DNA of 64,000 nucleotides, from NCBI GenBank assembly GCA_028277885.1, contig JANQFK010000023.1, forward strand, positions 62,001 through 126,000, in the 5' to 3' direction. Source of the DNA: Myxococcota bacterium. GTDB taxonomy: Bacteria > Myxococcota_A > UBA9160 > UBA6930. A program made the translations under genes and the position numbers. The notes beneath the pieces were generated by a model. The model saw only the letters and a list, made by a program, of their open reading frames with translations, made no database searches and had not been told where the DNA came from. Below are positions 7,261-14,632 of the stretch, in pieces; position 1 is the stretch's first letter; each line of letters starts with the position of its first letter.

Positions 7261-9483
7261 TCAGGAGAGCCAGTCGCGCACCTTTCCGAGCAGCCGCCGG
7301 GGGCCCCGGAAGAAGCGGCGGCTGCCGAGGCGGAGCTCCCGCAGCAGGTCCGGGCTCGTCAGCTGCGACCGGAGCGCCAGGAAGGGCCAGCTCGCCCCCG
7401 CCGCCTGCCGAGCCGGCAGGGAGCGGATCTCCTGGGGCACGTACTTCCCCGCCTGGAGGTAGCCGCTCAGTATCAGCGCCTGGGCCTCGGTCTCGGAGAA
7501 GGCGTCGAGGTCCGTCCGGATCGCGGCCAGGGCGGCCTGCACGGGCTCGGGGACCCCGTAGGGGGTGGACTTCGGAGCGGCGGTGGGCGTGGAGGCAGCG
7601 CCCGGCTGCTTCCAGTCCACGGTCCCGGCGTCGAGGTCGCGCTTCAGGTGGAGGAAGCTCAGCTCCCGAAGCCGGGAGGAGCGCTGGCGTGCGCTGAGCT
7701 CCCGGTACAGGATCGAGCGGATCGTCGACTGCAGGATGCTGTTCGAGCGCAGCGAGACCCCCAGGGCCGCCCACTTGGGGTCGTCCTGGCTGTCCATCTG
7801 GCCGCTCGCGTCGCTCACGATCATCGCGTTGCAGTCCTGCTCGAGCAGGGTCAGGACGCCCTGGTTGTCCCGCACGCCGCCGTCCACCAGCCGCACGGTC
7901 TTGCCCGGATACAGGCCCTTCAGGACCAGCGGACGGAAGATCCCGGGCACGCAGGCGGAGGCCGCCACCGCGCCGCCCAGGGAGGCGGACGAGTGGGGAG
8001 CCGGCGCCTCGTCGTAGTACATGCGGCGCAGCCGCTCGTTGCGGTCGATGGACTCGTCGATGTGGGCCGTCGGCTCTCCCATGAAGGTCGAGGTGTACTG
8101 CCAGGTGTGTCCCGTGTTGAGCGTCGTGGCGTTGAGCACGAGCACCGGGACCTTTCCGTGGCGTCGCCAGTTGTCCCGTCGCGGGTGGAAGGCCCCGCCG
8201 TGGCCGTGGGGCGAGACGCGCAGATCGCGCAGCGGGATCGGGCCCTCGCGCCCCAGCACGGGTCCGTAGATGCGCTCCTCGTAGAGCTCCGCGATGCGCA
8301 CGCTGCGGGTGTAGCCGGGCTTCGCCAGCAGCTTCACCACGGCGGTCGGGCTCTTGATCACGCTGTTCCGGACGTCGCTCGCGACGGCGGCGACGAAGTC
8401 GCGCGCCACCTCCCGGACGATCTCCACGTAGTCGATCTTGCCGTCGGGGCGGCGCTCGAGCTCCCGCCGCAGCACCAGGTAGTAGTGCGCGCCGAGGATG
8501 GAGCCCCCCGACACGCAGGACAGGACCTCGACGTGACGCAGCAGGTCGAGCTCCGCGAGCTTCGCCAGCACGCCGATGTGGAACAGGGAGGCCCGGAAGC
8601 CTCCACCGGAGAGGGCCAGGCCGAGCTTTCCCGCGAAGGCCGTGGTGAGGGCCTCGGGGTCGCCGCCGATGAGCTTCTGGAGGGCGTCCTTGGCACGGGC
8701 GTCGGCCTCCGCCCCGCGGATCCTCAGGATCGAGGCCAGCTGGCGGGCGGTGGTCTCCACCATCCACTCCTCGGGGTCGCAGCGCGCGGCCTCGGCGAGC
8801 CAGCTTCCGGCCCTGGCGTAGTCGCCCAGCCCCAGGTGGGCCTCGGCCAGGGTCGCGGTCGACCAGTAATCCTTCGCGGCCGGGTCCTGGAGCTTCTGCT
8901 CGAGGTGGTCGCGGATCCTCTCCCGGATGCGCTGCGCCTTCTCGCGGTGCCCCGCGGCGTCGCCGGGCCCGGAGTCGCCCTCCTCGGTCTCGGCGAGCAG
9001 GTCGTGGACGAAGGCGGCGTTGATCCCGGTGTAGCCGTCGTCGACCTCGGGGCCCTGCTGCCAGGCGCGCCGGTAGAAGTCGAGCGACTGCTCGAGATGG
9101 CGCTCGCGGCCGTCGATCTCCCACAGGCGCTTGTGGATCGCGCCGGCGATCCCCAGGGTCTCGGGATCGCTCGTGGTGGTGAGGGCGTCACCCGGGTCGT
9201 CGAGGATGCAGATCGCCTCCCGCAGGCCCTCCTCGCTGATCACCTCGGGGTTCTTGTAGGTGCACAGCGCGTGCTGCTGCCGGAGCCGGGTCGCCAGGGC
9301 CGGGTCGTCGCCGGCGCCGAGGCGCTCCCGGGCCAGCGCGAAGATCCTCTGCGCGTAGGGGAACGCGCGGGCGCGCTTGAGCTCGTCGCCGAGCCTCGCG
9401 AGATCGGCGGGGCTCGCCGGGGTCTCCCCTCCCTCGAGCTGGGCGATGGCGCGGTCGACCGGAGAGCGATGGTCCTGCGGCAT
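7261..9483 (-). CDS. TRAFs-binding/TPR domain fused to patatin-like phospholipase
   Basis: 740 aa from ATG 9483 (GGGAGG upstream; the track start at 9582 would run through a regulatory palindrome). Residues 1-250 are helical and resemble the DUF4071/MAP3K-TRAFs-binding domain (DDGYTGINAAFVHDLL, then TPR-like helices). Residues 285-600 are a patatin-like lipase: oxyanion loop SGGGFRASLFHIG (about 292-304), nucleophile elbow CVSGGS (Ser about 325; the first Gly of GxSxG is Cys), and catalytic Asp in LVDGGVRDNQG. Patatins hydrolyse acyl chains from phospholipids. No signal peptide is visible, so it is probably cytoplasmic or peripheral. Such TPR-patatin fusions occur in signalling or conflict contexts. 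A CRP-type site lies 85-100 bases upstream. Confidence 0.85.
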   Translation of the reverse strand: MPQDHRSPVDRAIAQLEGGETPASPADLARLGDELKRARAFPYAQRIFALARERLGAGDDPALATRLRQQHALCTYKNPEVISEEGLREAICILDDPGDALTTTSDPETLGIAGAIHKRLWEIDGRERHLEQSLDFYRRAWQQGPEVDDGYTGINAAFVHDLLAETEEGDSGPGDAAGHREKAQRIRERIRDHLEQKLQDPAAKDYWSTATLAEAHLGLGDYARAGSWLAEAARCDPEEWMVETTARQLASILRIRGAEADARAKDALQKLIGGDPEALTTAFAGKLGLALSGGGFRASLFHIGVLAKLAELDLLRHVEVLSCVSGGSILGAHYYLVLRRELERRPDGKIDYVEIVREVARDFVAAVASDVRNSVIKSPTAVVKLLAKPGYTRSVRIAELYEERIYGPVLGREGPIPLRDLRVSPHGHGGAFHPRRDNWRRHGKVPVLVLNATTLNTGHTWQYTSTFMGEPTAHIDESIDRNERLRRMYYDEAPAPHSSASLGGAVAASACVPGIFRPLVLKGLYPGKTVRLVDGGVRDNQGVLTLLEQDCNAMIVSDASGQMDSQDDPKWAALGVSLRSNSILQSTIRSILYRELSARQRSSRLRELSFLHLKRDLDAGTVDWKQPGAASTPTAAPKSTPYGVPEPVQAALAAIRTDLDAFSETEAQALILSGYLQAGKYVPQEIRSLPARQAAGASWPFLALRSQLTSPDLLRELRLGSRRFFRGPRRLLGKVRDWLS

Positions 9484-9539
9484 GGCTCGAACCTCCCGCC
9501 TGGCTCCCGGGAGCGGGACGTCCCGGAAGCGCCAGCCCG

Positions 9540-9545
9540 ATTCTA
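9540..9545 (-). promoter_or_regulatory. Candidate -10 (TAGAAT) of the patatin gene
   Basis: TAGAAT on the minus strand (5 of 6 to the sigma-70 -10), about 57 bases before the ATG at 9483. It places a start site near 9533, and the CRP-like palindrome is then centred about 42 bases upstream of it. Confidence 0.4.
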
Positions 9546-9567
9546 CGAGCCCGGAGCGCGCCGGCGG

Positions 9568-9583
9568 TGTGAAGCAGTTCACA
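9568..9583. promoter_or_regulatory. CRP/FNR-family operator, TGTGA-N6-TCACA
   Basis: TGTGAAGCAGTTCACA is a perfect 16-bp match to the classical CRP half-sites TGTGA and TCACA with a 6-base spacer. It stands out as AT-richer DNA in a GC-rich intergenic region. It lies between the patatin gene (minus) and a possible small plus-strand gene. Relative to the candidate -10 its centre sits near -42, the class II activator position. The regulator itself is not in the window. Confidence 0.6.
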
Positions 9584-9653
9584 AGCCGGAGACGGCGTTG
9601 CTGCCCGCGGGCGTGCCGTGGAGGAATGCGGCCCTCTCGGGGAGGACCGCTCC

Positions 9654-9857
9654 ATGCCCTGCGTCCACCCCGCTCTGGCCTTCGCGCTCACCATGCGCGC
9701 CCTCGCGAGCCTGGCGACCCTCTCGATCGAGCCGAGGCTGTTCCACACCCTCATGGAGGACGCGTCCCTGCGCGAGCGCGTGATCGCCCAGCCCGAGAGC
9801 CTCGAGCGCTTCGAGAGGGCCGGGAGGCGATCGTGCCGCCGCTCCCCATGCCGATGA
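9654..9857 (+). CDS. Possible small hypothetical protein, perhaps frameshifted
   Basis: 67 aa (MPCVHPALAFALTMRAL...) with a good Shine-Dalgarno, GGAGGA 7 bases before the ATG, in an otherwise empty gap. The first ~55 residues look protein-like (LFHTLMEDASLRERVIAQPESLERFERAGR); the last 12 are Arg/Ser/Cys-rich and unlike a natural C-terminus. In the next frame, sequence right after this point reads EAIVPPLPMPMTGALIGLVGPFWYDAI up to a stop at 10006, with a plausible membrane helix. A one-base shift would join them into about 117 aa. So it may be a broken gene, a sequencing error or chance. Confidence 0.3.
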   Translation: MPCVHPALAFALTMRALASLATLSIEPRLFHTLMEDASLRERVIAQPESLERFERAGRRSCRRSPCR

Positions 9858-10002
9858 CCGGTGCGCTCATCGGCCTGGTCGGCCCGTTCTGGTACGACGC
9901 GATCCTGTGCCCGGGCCCCCCGCGGAAGGCGCTCCGCGACGGCGGCGATGCCGAGGCGGAGCGCGCGACGGCCTGGGGGCCGACCCGGGACGGCTCGCCC
10001 GG

Positions 10003-11010
10003 CTAGCGCGGATCCGGCGCGACGCGGATCATGCGCTTGCCGCGGTTCTCTCCCGCCAGCAGGCCGATCAGGCCCCGCGGTGCGTTCTCGAGGCCCTCGA
10101 TCACGTCCTCCACCACCACCAGGCGGCCGTCGGCCGCCCAGGCGGCGAGGTCGCGCTCGGCCTCGGCGTCGCGATCCGCGAAGTCGGAGACGATGAAGCC
10201 CTCCAGGCGCAGCCGCTTGATGACGATCAGCCCCGGGACGCCCACGGGGCCGGTCAGCGGTCCGCCGTCGTACATCGAGACGGCGCCGCAGCAGGAGATG
10301 CGCCCGTGGTCGTTCATGGCGAACAGCGCGGCCTGGAGCACCGCGCCGCCGACGTTGTCGAAGTAGACGTCCACGCCCCTGGGGCAGTGCTCGGCGATCG
10401 CGGCGGAGACGTCCTCGCCCTTGTAATCGATGCAGGCGTCGAAGCCGAGGGTGTCCACCACCCAGCCGCACTTCTCCGGGCCGCCGGCCACGCCCACCAC
10501 CCGGGCGCCCTTGAGCTTGCCGATCTGGCCCACCAGGGAGCCCACGGACCCCGCCGCCGCCGACACCAGCAGGGTCTCGCCGGCCTCGATGCCCGAGACG
10601 TCGAGCAGGCCGTGGTAGGCCGTCTTGCCCGCCACGCCGAGCACCGAGATCAGGTGGGTGAGCGGGCGGTGGTCCGGCGCGCGTCCCACGGCCCGCGCGT
10701 CCAGGGCGGCGTACTCCTGCCAGCCCGACTCCGCGAACACCAGGTCGCCGGGCGAGTAGTCCGGGGCCCGGGACTCCACCACCTCGGACAGCGCGTAGCC
10801 GTGCATGACGTCGCCCTCCTCGACGGCCGACTTGTAGGTGGCGCCCTGCATCCAGGCCCGGTTCGCGGCGTCCTGGGAGAGCAGGATCGTGCGCAGGAGG
10901 AGCTGGCCATCCGAGGGCACCGGCATCGGGGCCTGGCGCAGCTCGAAGTGGGACTCCTCGAGCTTCCCCTTCGGACGCTCGCGGAGCAGGATCTGGGTGT
11001 TGTCGGCCAC
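10003..11010 (-). CDS. MDR-family NADP-dependent oxidoreductase (CurA/leukotriene-B4-reductase type)
   Basis: 335 aa, GTG start with GGGAGAG upstream. N-terminal catalytic half of the zinc-free medium-chain dehydrogenase/reductase type (GKLEESHFELRQAPMPVPSDGQLLLRTILLSQDAANRAWM). It is followed by the Rossmann NADPH-binding motif VSAAAGSVGSLVGQIGKLKGARVVGVAGG at about 155-183, and FDNVGGAVL, typical of prostaglandin/leukotriene reductases and CurA. These enzymes reduce the alkene of alpha,beta-unsaturated ketones or aldehydes with NADPH, often in detoxification. No zinc-ligand Cys set is present. It stands alone; one copy of the dispersed two-hairpin repeat lies between its start and the next gene's stop. 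Confidence 0.88.
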   Translation of the reverse strand: MADNTQILLRERPKGKLEESHFELRQAPMPVPSDGQLLLRTILLSQDAANRAWMQGATYKSAVEEGDVMHGYALSEVVESRAPDYSPGDLVFAESGWQEYAALDARAVGRAPDHRPLTHLISVLGVAGKTAYHGLLDVSGIEAGETLLVSAAAGSVGSLVGQIGKLKGARVVGVAGGPEKCGWVVDTLGFDACIDYKGEDVSAAIAEHCPRGVDVYFDNVGGAVLQAALFAMNDHGRISCCGAVSMYDGGPLTGPVGVPGLIVIKRLRLEGFIVSDFADRDAEAERDLAAWAADGRLVVVEDVIEGLENAPRGLIGLLAGENRGKRMIRVAPDPR

Positions 11011-11100
11011 GGGCTCTCTCCCGTCCTCCTCCCGGCCCCCCGGGCCGCGGAAGGTACCGGATCGGCAAGGTCGGGGTGGAGAGCGGCGCTCCGAAGCGAA

Positions 11101-11151
11101 GCGAGCCCTTCGGGCTCGCCTCGCGCTGGAGCCGACCGGTTCCGGGTCGGC
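11101..11151 (-). repeat. Dispersed two-hairpin repeat, copy A
   Basis: Read on the minus strand: hairpin 1 has arms GCCGACC and GGTCGGC (11131-11151); hairpin 2 is GCGAGCCC-gaa-GGGCTCGC (11101-11119). Hairpin 1 starts 5 bases after the stop of the SLOG-like gene, in that gene's orientation. The inter-hairpin spacer (tccagcgcgag) diverges from the other copies. It could act as a transcription terminator or mRNA 3' stabiliser. Confidence 0.75.
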
Positions 11152-11155
11152 CCCC

Positions 11156-11704
11156 CTAGGCGAAGGAGCGGGCGAACAGCTCCTCGATGGCGCGGCGGCC
11201 GTTCTCCTCGAGGAAGCGGGTGCCCGTGCCCGCGAAGTGGGGATGCGTGACGGTGGGGCCCGGGTCGGGCTCCCAGGTCTCGCCGGTCCAGTGGAACCAG
11301 CCGTCGCGCTCCTGGTCGAAGACGTAGAGCGGCTTGTTGCACAGCTTCGCGAACTCGGCGCCCCAGCCCGTGCCGCCCTTCACCGTCTGGTCCTCCAGGA
11401 TCCAGCCGACCACGTAGATCTCCTGGCCCTGGTTGACCTGGTGCCAGATGCTCTGGAGCACCTTCTTGAACAGCGTCGTGTCCGGGTACTTGCGGTTCAT
11501 GAGCTTGCTCACGTAGGCGAGGCTCACGTCGCCGTGGCGCAGCTCCTCCCGGGTCAGCACCCGGATGCCGCGCTGGCGGGCGTCGCGGTGGCCCTCGAAG
11601 GTGAAGTTCACCTCCTCGATGCCGTGGCGCTCGGCGGCGGCGCCGAACTCCGCCTCGGCGCCCTGGGCGGCGCCGCTGAAGAGGATGGTCTCGTCGGGCT
11701 TCAC
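11156..11704 (-). CDS. SLOG/Rossmann-like hypothetical protein
   Basis: 182 aa, GTG start behind GGAGG. It begins with a beta strand and small-residue loop (ETILFSGAAQGAEAEFG), and later has GQEIYVVGWI, VKGGTGWGAEFAKLCNKPLYVFDQ and a C-terminal helix. The alternating strand/helix order and the 'GGTGWGAEFAK...KPLYVFDQ' segment resemble the SLOG (LOG/DprA-like) nucleotide-binding superfamily and a poorly characterised group with relatives in eukaryotes. No experimental function is known to me. No membrane segment or signal peptide. It is monocistronic, and its stop is followed at once by repeat copy A. Confidence 0.55.
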   Translation of the reverse strand: MKPDETILFSGAAQGAEAEFGAAAERHGIEEVNFTFEGHRDARQRGIRVLTREELRHGDVSLAYVSKLMNRKYPDTTLFKKVLQSIWHQVNQGQEIYVVGWILEDQTVKGGTGWGAEFAKLCNKPLYVFDQERDGWFHWTGETWEPDPGPTVTHPHFAGTGTRFLEENGRRAIEELFARSFA

Positions 11705-11752
11705 GGGGTCCTCCGGTCCGGAGGACAGACGATGACGAATTCCGCCGGCCGC

Positions 11753-12703
11753 TCAAGCGGCCCCGGCGGCCGCCGGCGCGGGGCGTGCCCGGCGGGCATT
11801 GCGCACCAGGGGCGGGATGGCGACGGGCAGGGCGGCCCCCCCGTAGAGGAGGGCGACGAAGAAGACCTGGTCTCCGACGGGGTCCTCGACGCCCGCCACC
11901 GCCGGGAACATCGAGGCCTTCACCAGCAGCGCCAGGTTGGTGTTCCGGATCGTCGCCTCGATGGCGACGGTGAGCCGGTCCTGGTCGGGCAGGCCCGCCA
12001 GCCGGCCGCTCCAGATCGCCACCCGCTGGAAGGCCAGGGCGACGGCGAAGATGGCGACCACCGCCCGCCCGCCGTAGGCGCCGGCGTCGATGCGGCCGCT
12101 GCCGGCGCCGCCCACCACCATCCCCAGCAGCACCAGCAGGCTGATCGCGATGCAGATGCGCGTGAAGCGTCCCTTGTGGTCCGGGAGCCCGCGTCCCACC
12201 GCCATGCCCGCCGCGAGGGGCAGCAGCAGGAAGAGCGCGATCTCGGTGAGCAGCCTCGCCACGGGCATCTCGAAGCCGGGCGGAAGGTGGGCGGCGGAGA
12301 ACAGGCGCAGGATGAGGGGCGCCGTCACCAGGCAGCCGAGGGTGGAGAGCGCGGTGAGGGTGATGGAGAGCGGGGTGTTGCCGCGGCCCAGGAACACCGC
12401 CACGTTGGAGATGGTGCCGCCGGGCACGGCCGCCACCAGGATCAGCCCGACGGCGAGCCCGGCCTCGAGGCGCAGCAGCAGCCCCACCGCGGCGGCCACC
12501 AGGGGAACCGCGACGAGCTGGACGAAGAGCCCCGCCCCGATGCTGGCCGGCCGCTGGGCCACCCGGGAGAAGTCCTCGAAGGTGAGGGTCGCGCCCATGC
12601 CCAGCATCGCGAAAGCCAGCTGGGTGGCGGCGAAGACGTGCTCGTAGTCGGGGTAGCGGTCGAACACGGTTCCCGGGAGCCGATCCCACGCCCCGGGCTG
12701 CAT
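11753..12703 (-). CDS. BASS-family (bile acid:sodium symporter) transporter
   Basis: 316 aa with about nine hydrophobic helices in two inverted halves. Diagnostic BASS segments are the discontinuous helix VAAVPGGTISNVAVFLGRGNTPLSITLTALSTL and, in the second half, TIRNTNLALLVKASMFP. The family carries organic anions with sodium: bile salts in animals; pantoate, pyruvate or other carboxylates in bacteria. Substrate here is unknown. ATG start. The gap to the SLOG-like gene is about 50 bases on the same strand, so co-transcription is possible. A gap of about 200 bases with a repeat copy separates it from the thioesterase gene upstream. Confidence 0.88.
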   Translation of the reverse strand: MQPGAWDRLPGTVFDRYPDYEHVFAATQLAFAMLGMGATLTFEDFSRVAQRPASIGAGLFVQLVAVPLVAAAVGLLLRLEAGLAVGLILVAAVPGGTISNVAVFLGRGNTPLSITLTALSTLGCLVTAPLILRLFSAAHLPPGFEMPVARLLTEIALFLLLPLAAGMAVGRGLPDHKGRFTRICIAISLLVLLGMVVGGAGSGRIDAGAYGGRAVVAIFAVALAFQRVAIWSGRLAGLPDQDRLTVAIEATIRNTNLALLVKASMFPAVAGVEDPVGDQVFFVALLYGGAALPVAIPPLVRNARRARPAPAAAGAA

Positions 12704-12848
12704 CCGCGGCCGCGCGTCTCAGCGATCTCATCAAGGTAGGGCGCCACGCTGCGGGGTCCCAGCGCCGCCCCTGTGAGTGGTCATTCTTCCCCTGGGGTCG
12801 CGAGCGCGCCCGGGCGGGGCCGCTCCTCCTTCGTCCTGCTGCCGCCCG

Positions 12849-12903
12849 CCTGGTTGAGCGAGCCCTTCGGGCTCGCTTTTCGGCGGAAGCCGACCCAGGC
12901 GGC
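12849..12903 (-). repeat. Dispersed two-hairpin repeat, copy B (hairpin 1 reduced)
   Basis: On the minus strand, directly after the thioesterase stop. Hairpin 2 is intact (GCGAGCCC-gaa-GGGCTCGC, complement of 12858-12876). Hairpin 1 has lost part of its left arm and reads GCCGCCTGGGTCGGC (12889-12903). The spacer ttccgccgaaaa matches copies C-E, and the tail tcaaccaggc resembles copy D. Orientation follows the upstream gene, as in copies A, C and D. Confidence 0.75.
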
Positions 12904-12907
12904 TCCC

Positions 12908-13738
12908 CTACGCGCTTCGGGGCATGGGCCGGAACAGCAGGGTCCCCGTGCCGCTTCCGGCCAGCGTGCCGTCCTCGCTCCAGATCCGGCTCGCGAAGGC
13001 CAGGCGCCCGGACGCGGCCAGTGGCGCGCGGCACTCCACGAGCAGCCACTCGCTCGCGAGGGGCCGGTGCAGCGCGGCGTGGAAGTCGAGGCTCACGGCG
13101 ATGAAGCGCTCGTCGCGGGGATGGCGCATGCGGGCCGCGGGGTAGGAGAGCGTGTCGAGGAGCACGAGGGCGCGGCCCGCGTCGAGCACGGGGTCGGCGA
13201 AGCTCGCCTCGGGCCGGAATCGGAACCAGCCCCGCGAGACCGGCTCCCGCTCGACCTCCACGGCGTCGACCATGGGGTCGATGGTGCGGCGCTCCACGTT
13301 CCTCCAGAACGGGTGGATGCGATCGGGCGGGAAGACCTTCTCGATGGGGTCCACCCCGTGGGAGGGAGGCACGTCGGGCATGGGGATCCCGTCGTGCTCG
13401 AGGCCGTCGCCCGGGCTCGCGAACCACAGCGTGGCCTCCAGCAGGCGGCGCTCGCCCTGGCTCATCACGACCCGGCGCAGCTCGGCGGTGCGCCCGCTGC
13501 GCAGCACCTCGACGGCGAGGTCCACGGGCTCGAAGCGTCCCGCCGAGAGGAAGTTCACGTGGCTCGTGACCAGCACGGGGAACGCGCAGTCGACGGCCGC
13601 GGCTCGCGCCGCGATGGTGGTCAGGTAGCCGCCGTTGGGGCCGAACAGGTTCCACGCACGGCGGAGCTCGGCCCGGAAGCGGCCGCCGCCCCGGGTCTCG
13701 ACGAGGGAGTCCGGGCCGAGTCCGCGGGTCTCCTCCAC
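12908..13738 (-). CDS. Acyl-CoA thioesterase-like double-hotdog protein
   Basis: 276 aa, GTG start. N-terminal half RRAWNLFGPNGGYLTTIAARAA is the helix-plus-Gly pattern of TesB/acyl-CoA thioesterase II double-hotdog proteins. The second half holds the other hotdog (FRFRPEASFADPVLDAGRALVLLDTLSYPA ... VSLDFHAALHRPLASEWLLVECRA). Such enzymes hydrolyse acyl-CoA thioesters to free acid and CoA. A TAGGCT hexamer ends only 6 bases before the GTG and no Shine-Dalgarno is present, so the transcript may be leaderless. It is divergent from the PlsC gene (146-base gap). Repeat copy B follows its stop. Confidence 0.75.
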   Translation of the reverse strand: MEETRGLGPDSLVETRGGGRFRAELRRAWNLFGPNGGYLTTIAARAAAVDCAFPVLVTSHVNFLSAGRFEPVDLAVEVLRSGRTAELRRVVMSQGERRLLEATLWFASPGDGLEHDGIPMPDVPPSHGVDPIEKVFPPDRIHPFWRNVERRTIDPMVDAVEVEREPVSRGWFRFRPEASFADPVLDAGRALVLLDTLSYPAARMRHPRDERFIAVSLDFHAALHRPLASEWLLVECRAPLAASGRLAFASRIWSEDGTLAGSGTGTLLFRPMPRSA

Positions 13739-13744
13739 GCCCCG

Positions 13745-13750
13745 AGCCTA
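13745..13750 (-). promoter_or_regulatory. Candidate -10 (TAGGCT), leaderless thioesterase gene
   Basis: TAGGCT then 6 bases then the GTG start codon. If it is a -10 element, transcription would begin at or next to the GTG. No Shine-Dalgarno and no clear -35 are visible. Confidence 0.3.
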
Positions 13751-13884
13751 CCCGATCCCCGCTTCGCGCCGCGCACTGGAGTGGCGGCCCCGCCCTGTGT
13801 CAAACTCTCCCCAGCGCTCGGGGGGACGCCGCCACGACCGGCTCGACGCAGACACGATCCCAGCGGGCCCCGCGGCCGCGCCTG

Positions 13885-14625
13885 GTGGACTGGCTCTTCA
13901 CGCCGCTCTTCCTGCTCGCCTTCGGCCTCACCCTGCTCGTGTTCGACCCGCTCCAGCGGATCGCCCGGCTGTTCGGCCAGCGTCCCCAGGAGCTCGTGGC
14001 CGGCGCGCTCCAGAGCACCCTCGTCGCCGCCTTCCGGCTGTGCGGGACGCGTCTCGCGGTGCAGCGCTCCCCCGCCGTGCGCCCGCGCACCGGCTACCTC
14101 CTGATCGCCAACCACCAGAGCATGTTCGACATCCCGATCCTGGGCGCGCTCCTGTTCAGCAACTTCCCCAAGTACGTCTCGAAGCGCGAGCTCGCGAGCT
14201 GGATCCCGAGCATCTCCTACAACCTGCGCCGCGGCGGCAACGCCATCATCGACCGCAAGGACCGCGAGCAGGCGACCCGCACCATCCGGGAGCTCGGGGA
14301 GCGGGTGCAGGCCCGGGGCGTCTCGGCGGTGATCTACCCCGAGGGCACCCGCGCCCGGGGCGGGGAGCTCGGGCCCTTCAAGCCGGCGGGCGCCCTCGCA
14401 CTGCTGAGTGCGGCGCCGGAGCTGCCCGTGGTGCCGGTGGCGATCGACGAGTCCTGGCGCCTGCTGCGCTTCAACCTGCTGCCGGTGCCCTTCGGGACGC
14501 GGGTGCGCGTGTTCATCGGCGACCCCATCGAGCGCCGGCCCGGCGAGGATCCCCAGGCCCTGCTGCTCGAGTGCCGCCGACAGATCGAGAAGACCCTGGC
14601 GGACTGGCGGGGGGAGGCGGCCTGA
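13885..14625 (+). CDS. 1-acyl-sn-glycerol-3-phosphate acyltransferase-type protein (PlsC family)
   Basis: 246 aa, GTG start at DWLFTPLFLLAFGLTLLVF, a membrane-inserting N-terminal helix. PlsC signatures in order: NHQSMFD (HxxxxD catalytic dyad, about residues 77-83), the phosphate-binding Arg region ISYNLRRGGNAIID, PEGTRARGGELGPFK (motif III), and VVPVAIDESW (motif IV). The family transfers an acyl chain from acyl-CoA or acyl-ACP to lysophosphatidic acid in phospholipid synthesis; related members act on other lysolipids. It is convergent with the sulfatase gene (7-base gap). Shine-Dalgarno is weak. Confidence 0.87.
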   Translation: MDWLFTPLFLLAFGLTLLVFDPLQRIARLFGQRPQELVAGALQSTLVAAFRLCGTRLAVQRSPAVRPRTGYLLIANHQSMFDIPILGALLFSNFPKYVSKRELASWIPSISYNLRRGGNAIIDRKDREQATRTIRELGERVQARGVSAVIYPEGTRARGGELGPFKPAGALALLSAAPELPVVPVAIDESWRLLRFNLLPVPFGTRVRVFIGDPIERRPGEDPQALLLECRRQIEKTLADWRGEAA

Positions 14626-14632
14626 GCCGCTC

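Larger units (their letters stand above)
9484..10002. other. Gene-poor 519-base gap with regulatory site and possible gene remnant
   Basis: This stretch holds the patatin upstream region (candidate -10 and CRP-like palindrome) and a possible 67-codon gene at 9654-9857. The end of that gene may have been shifted out of frame with the following 150 bases. No RNA gene or mobile element is seen. Confidence 0.5.
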
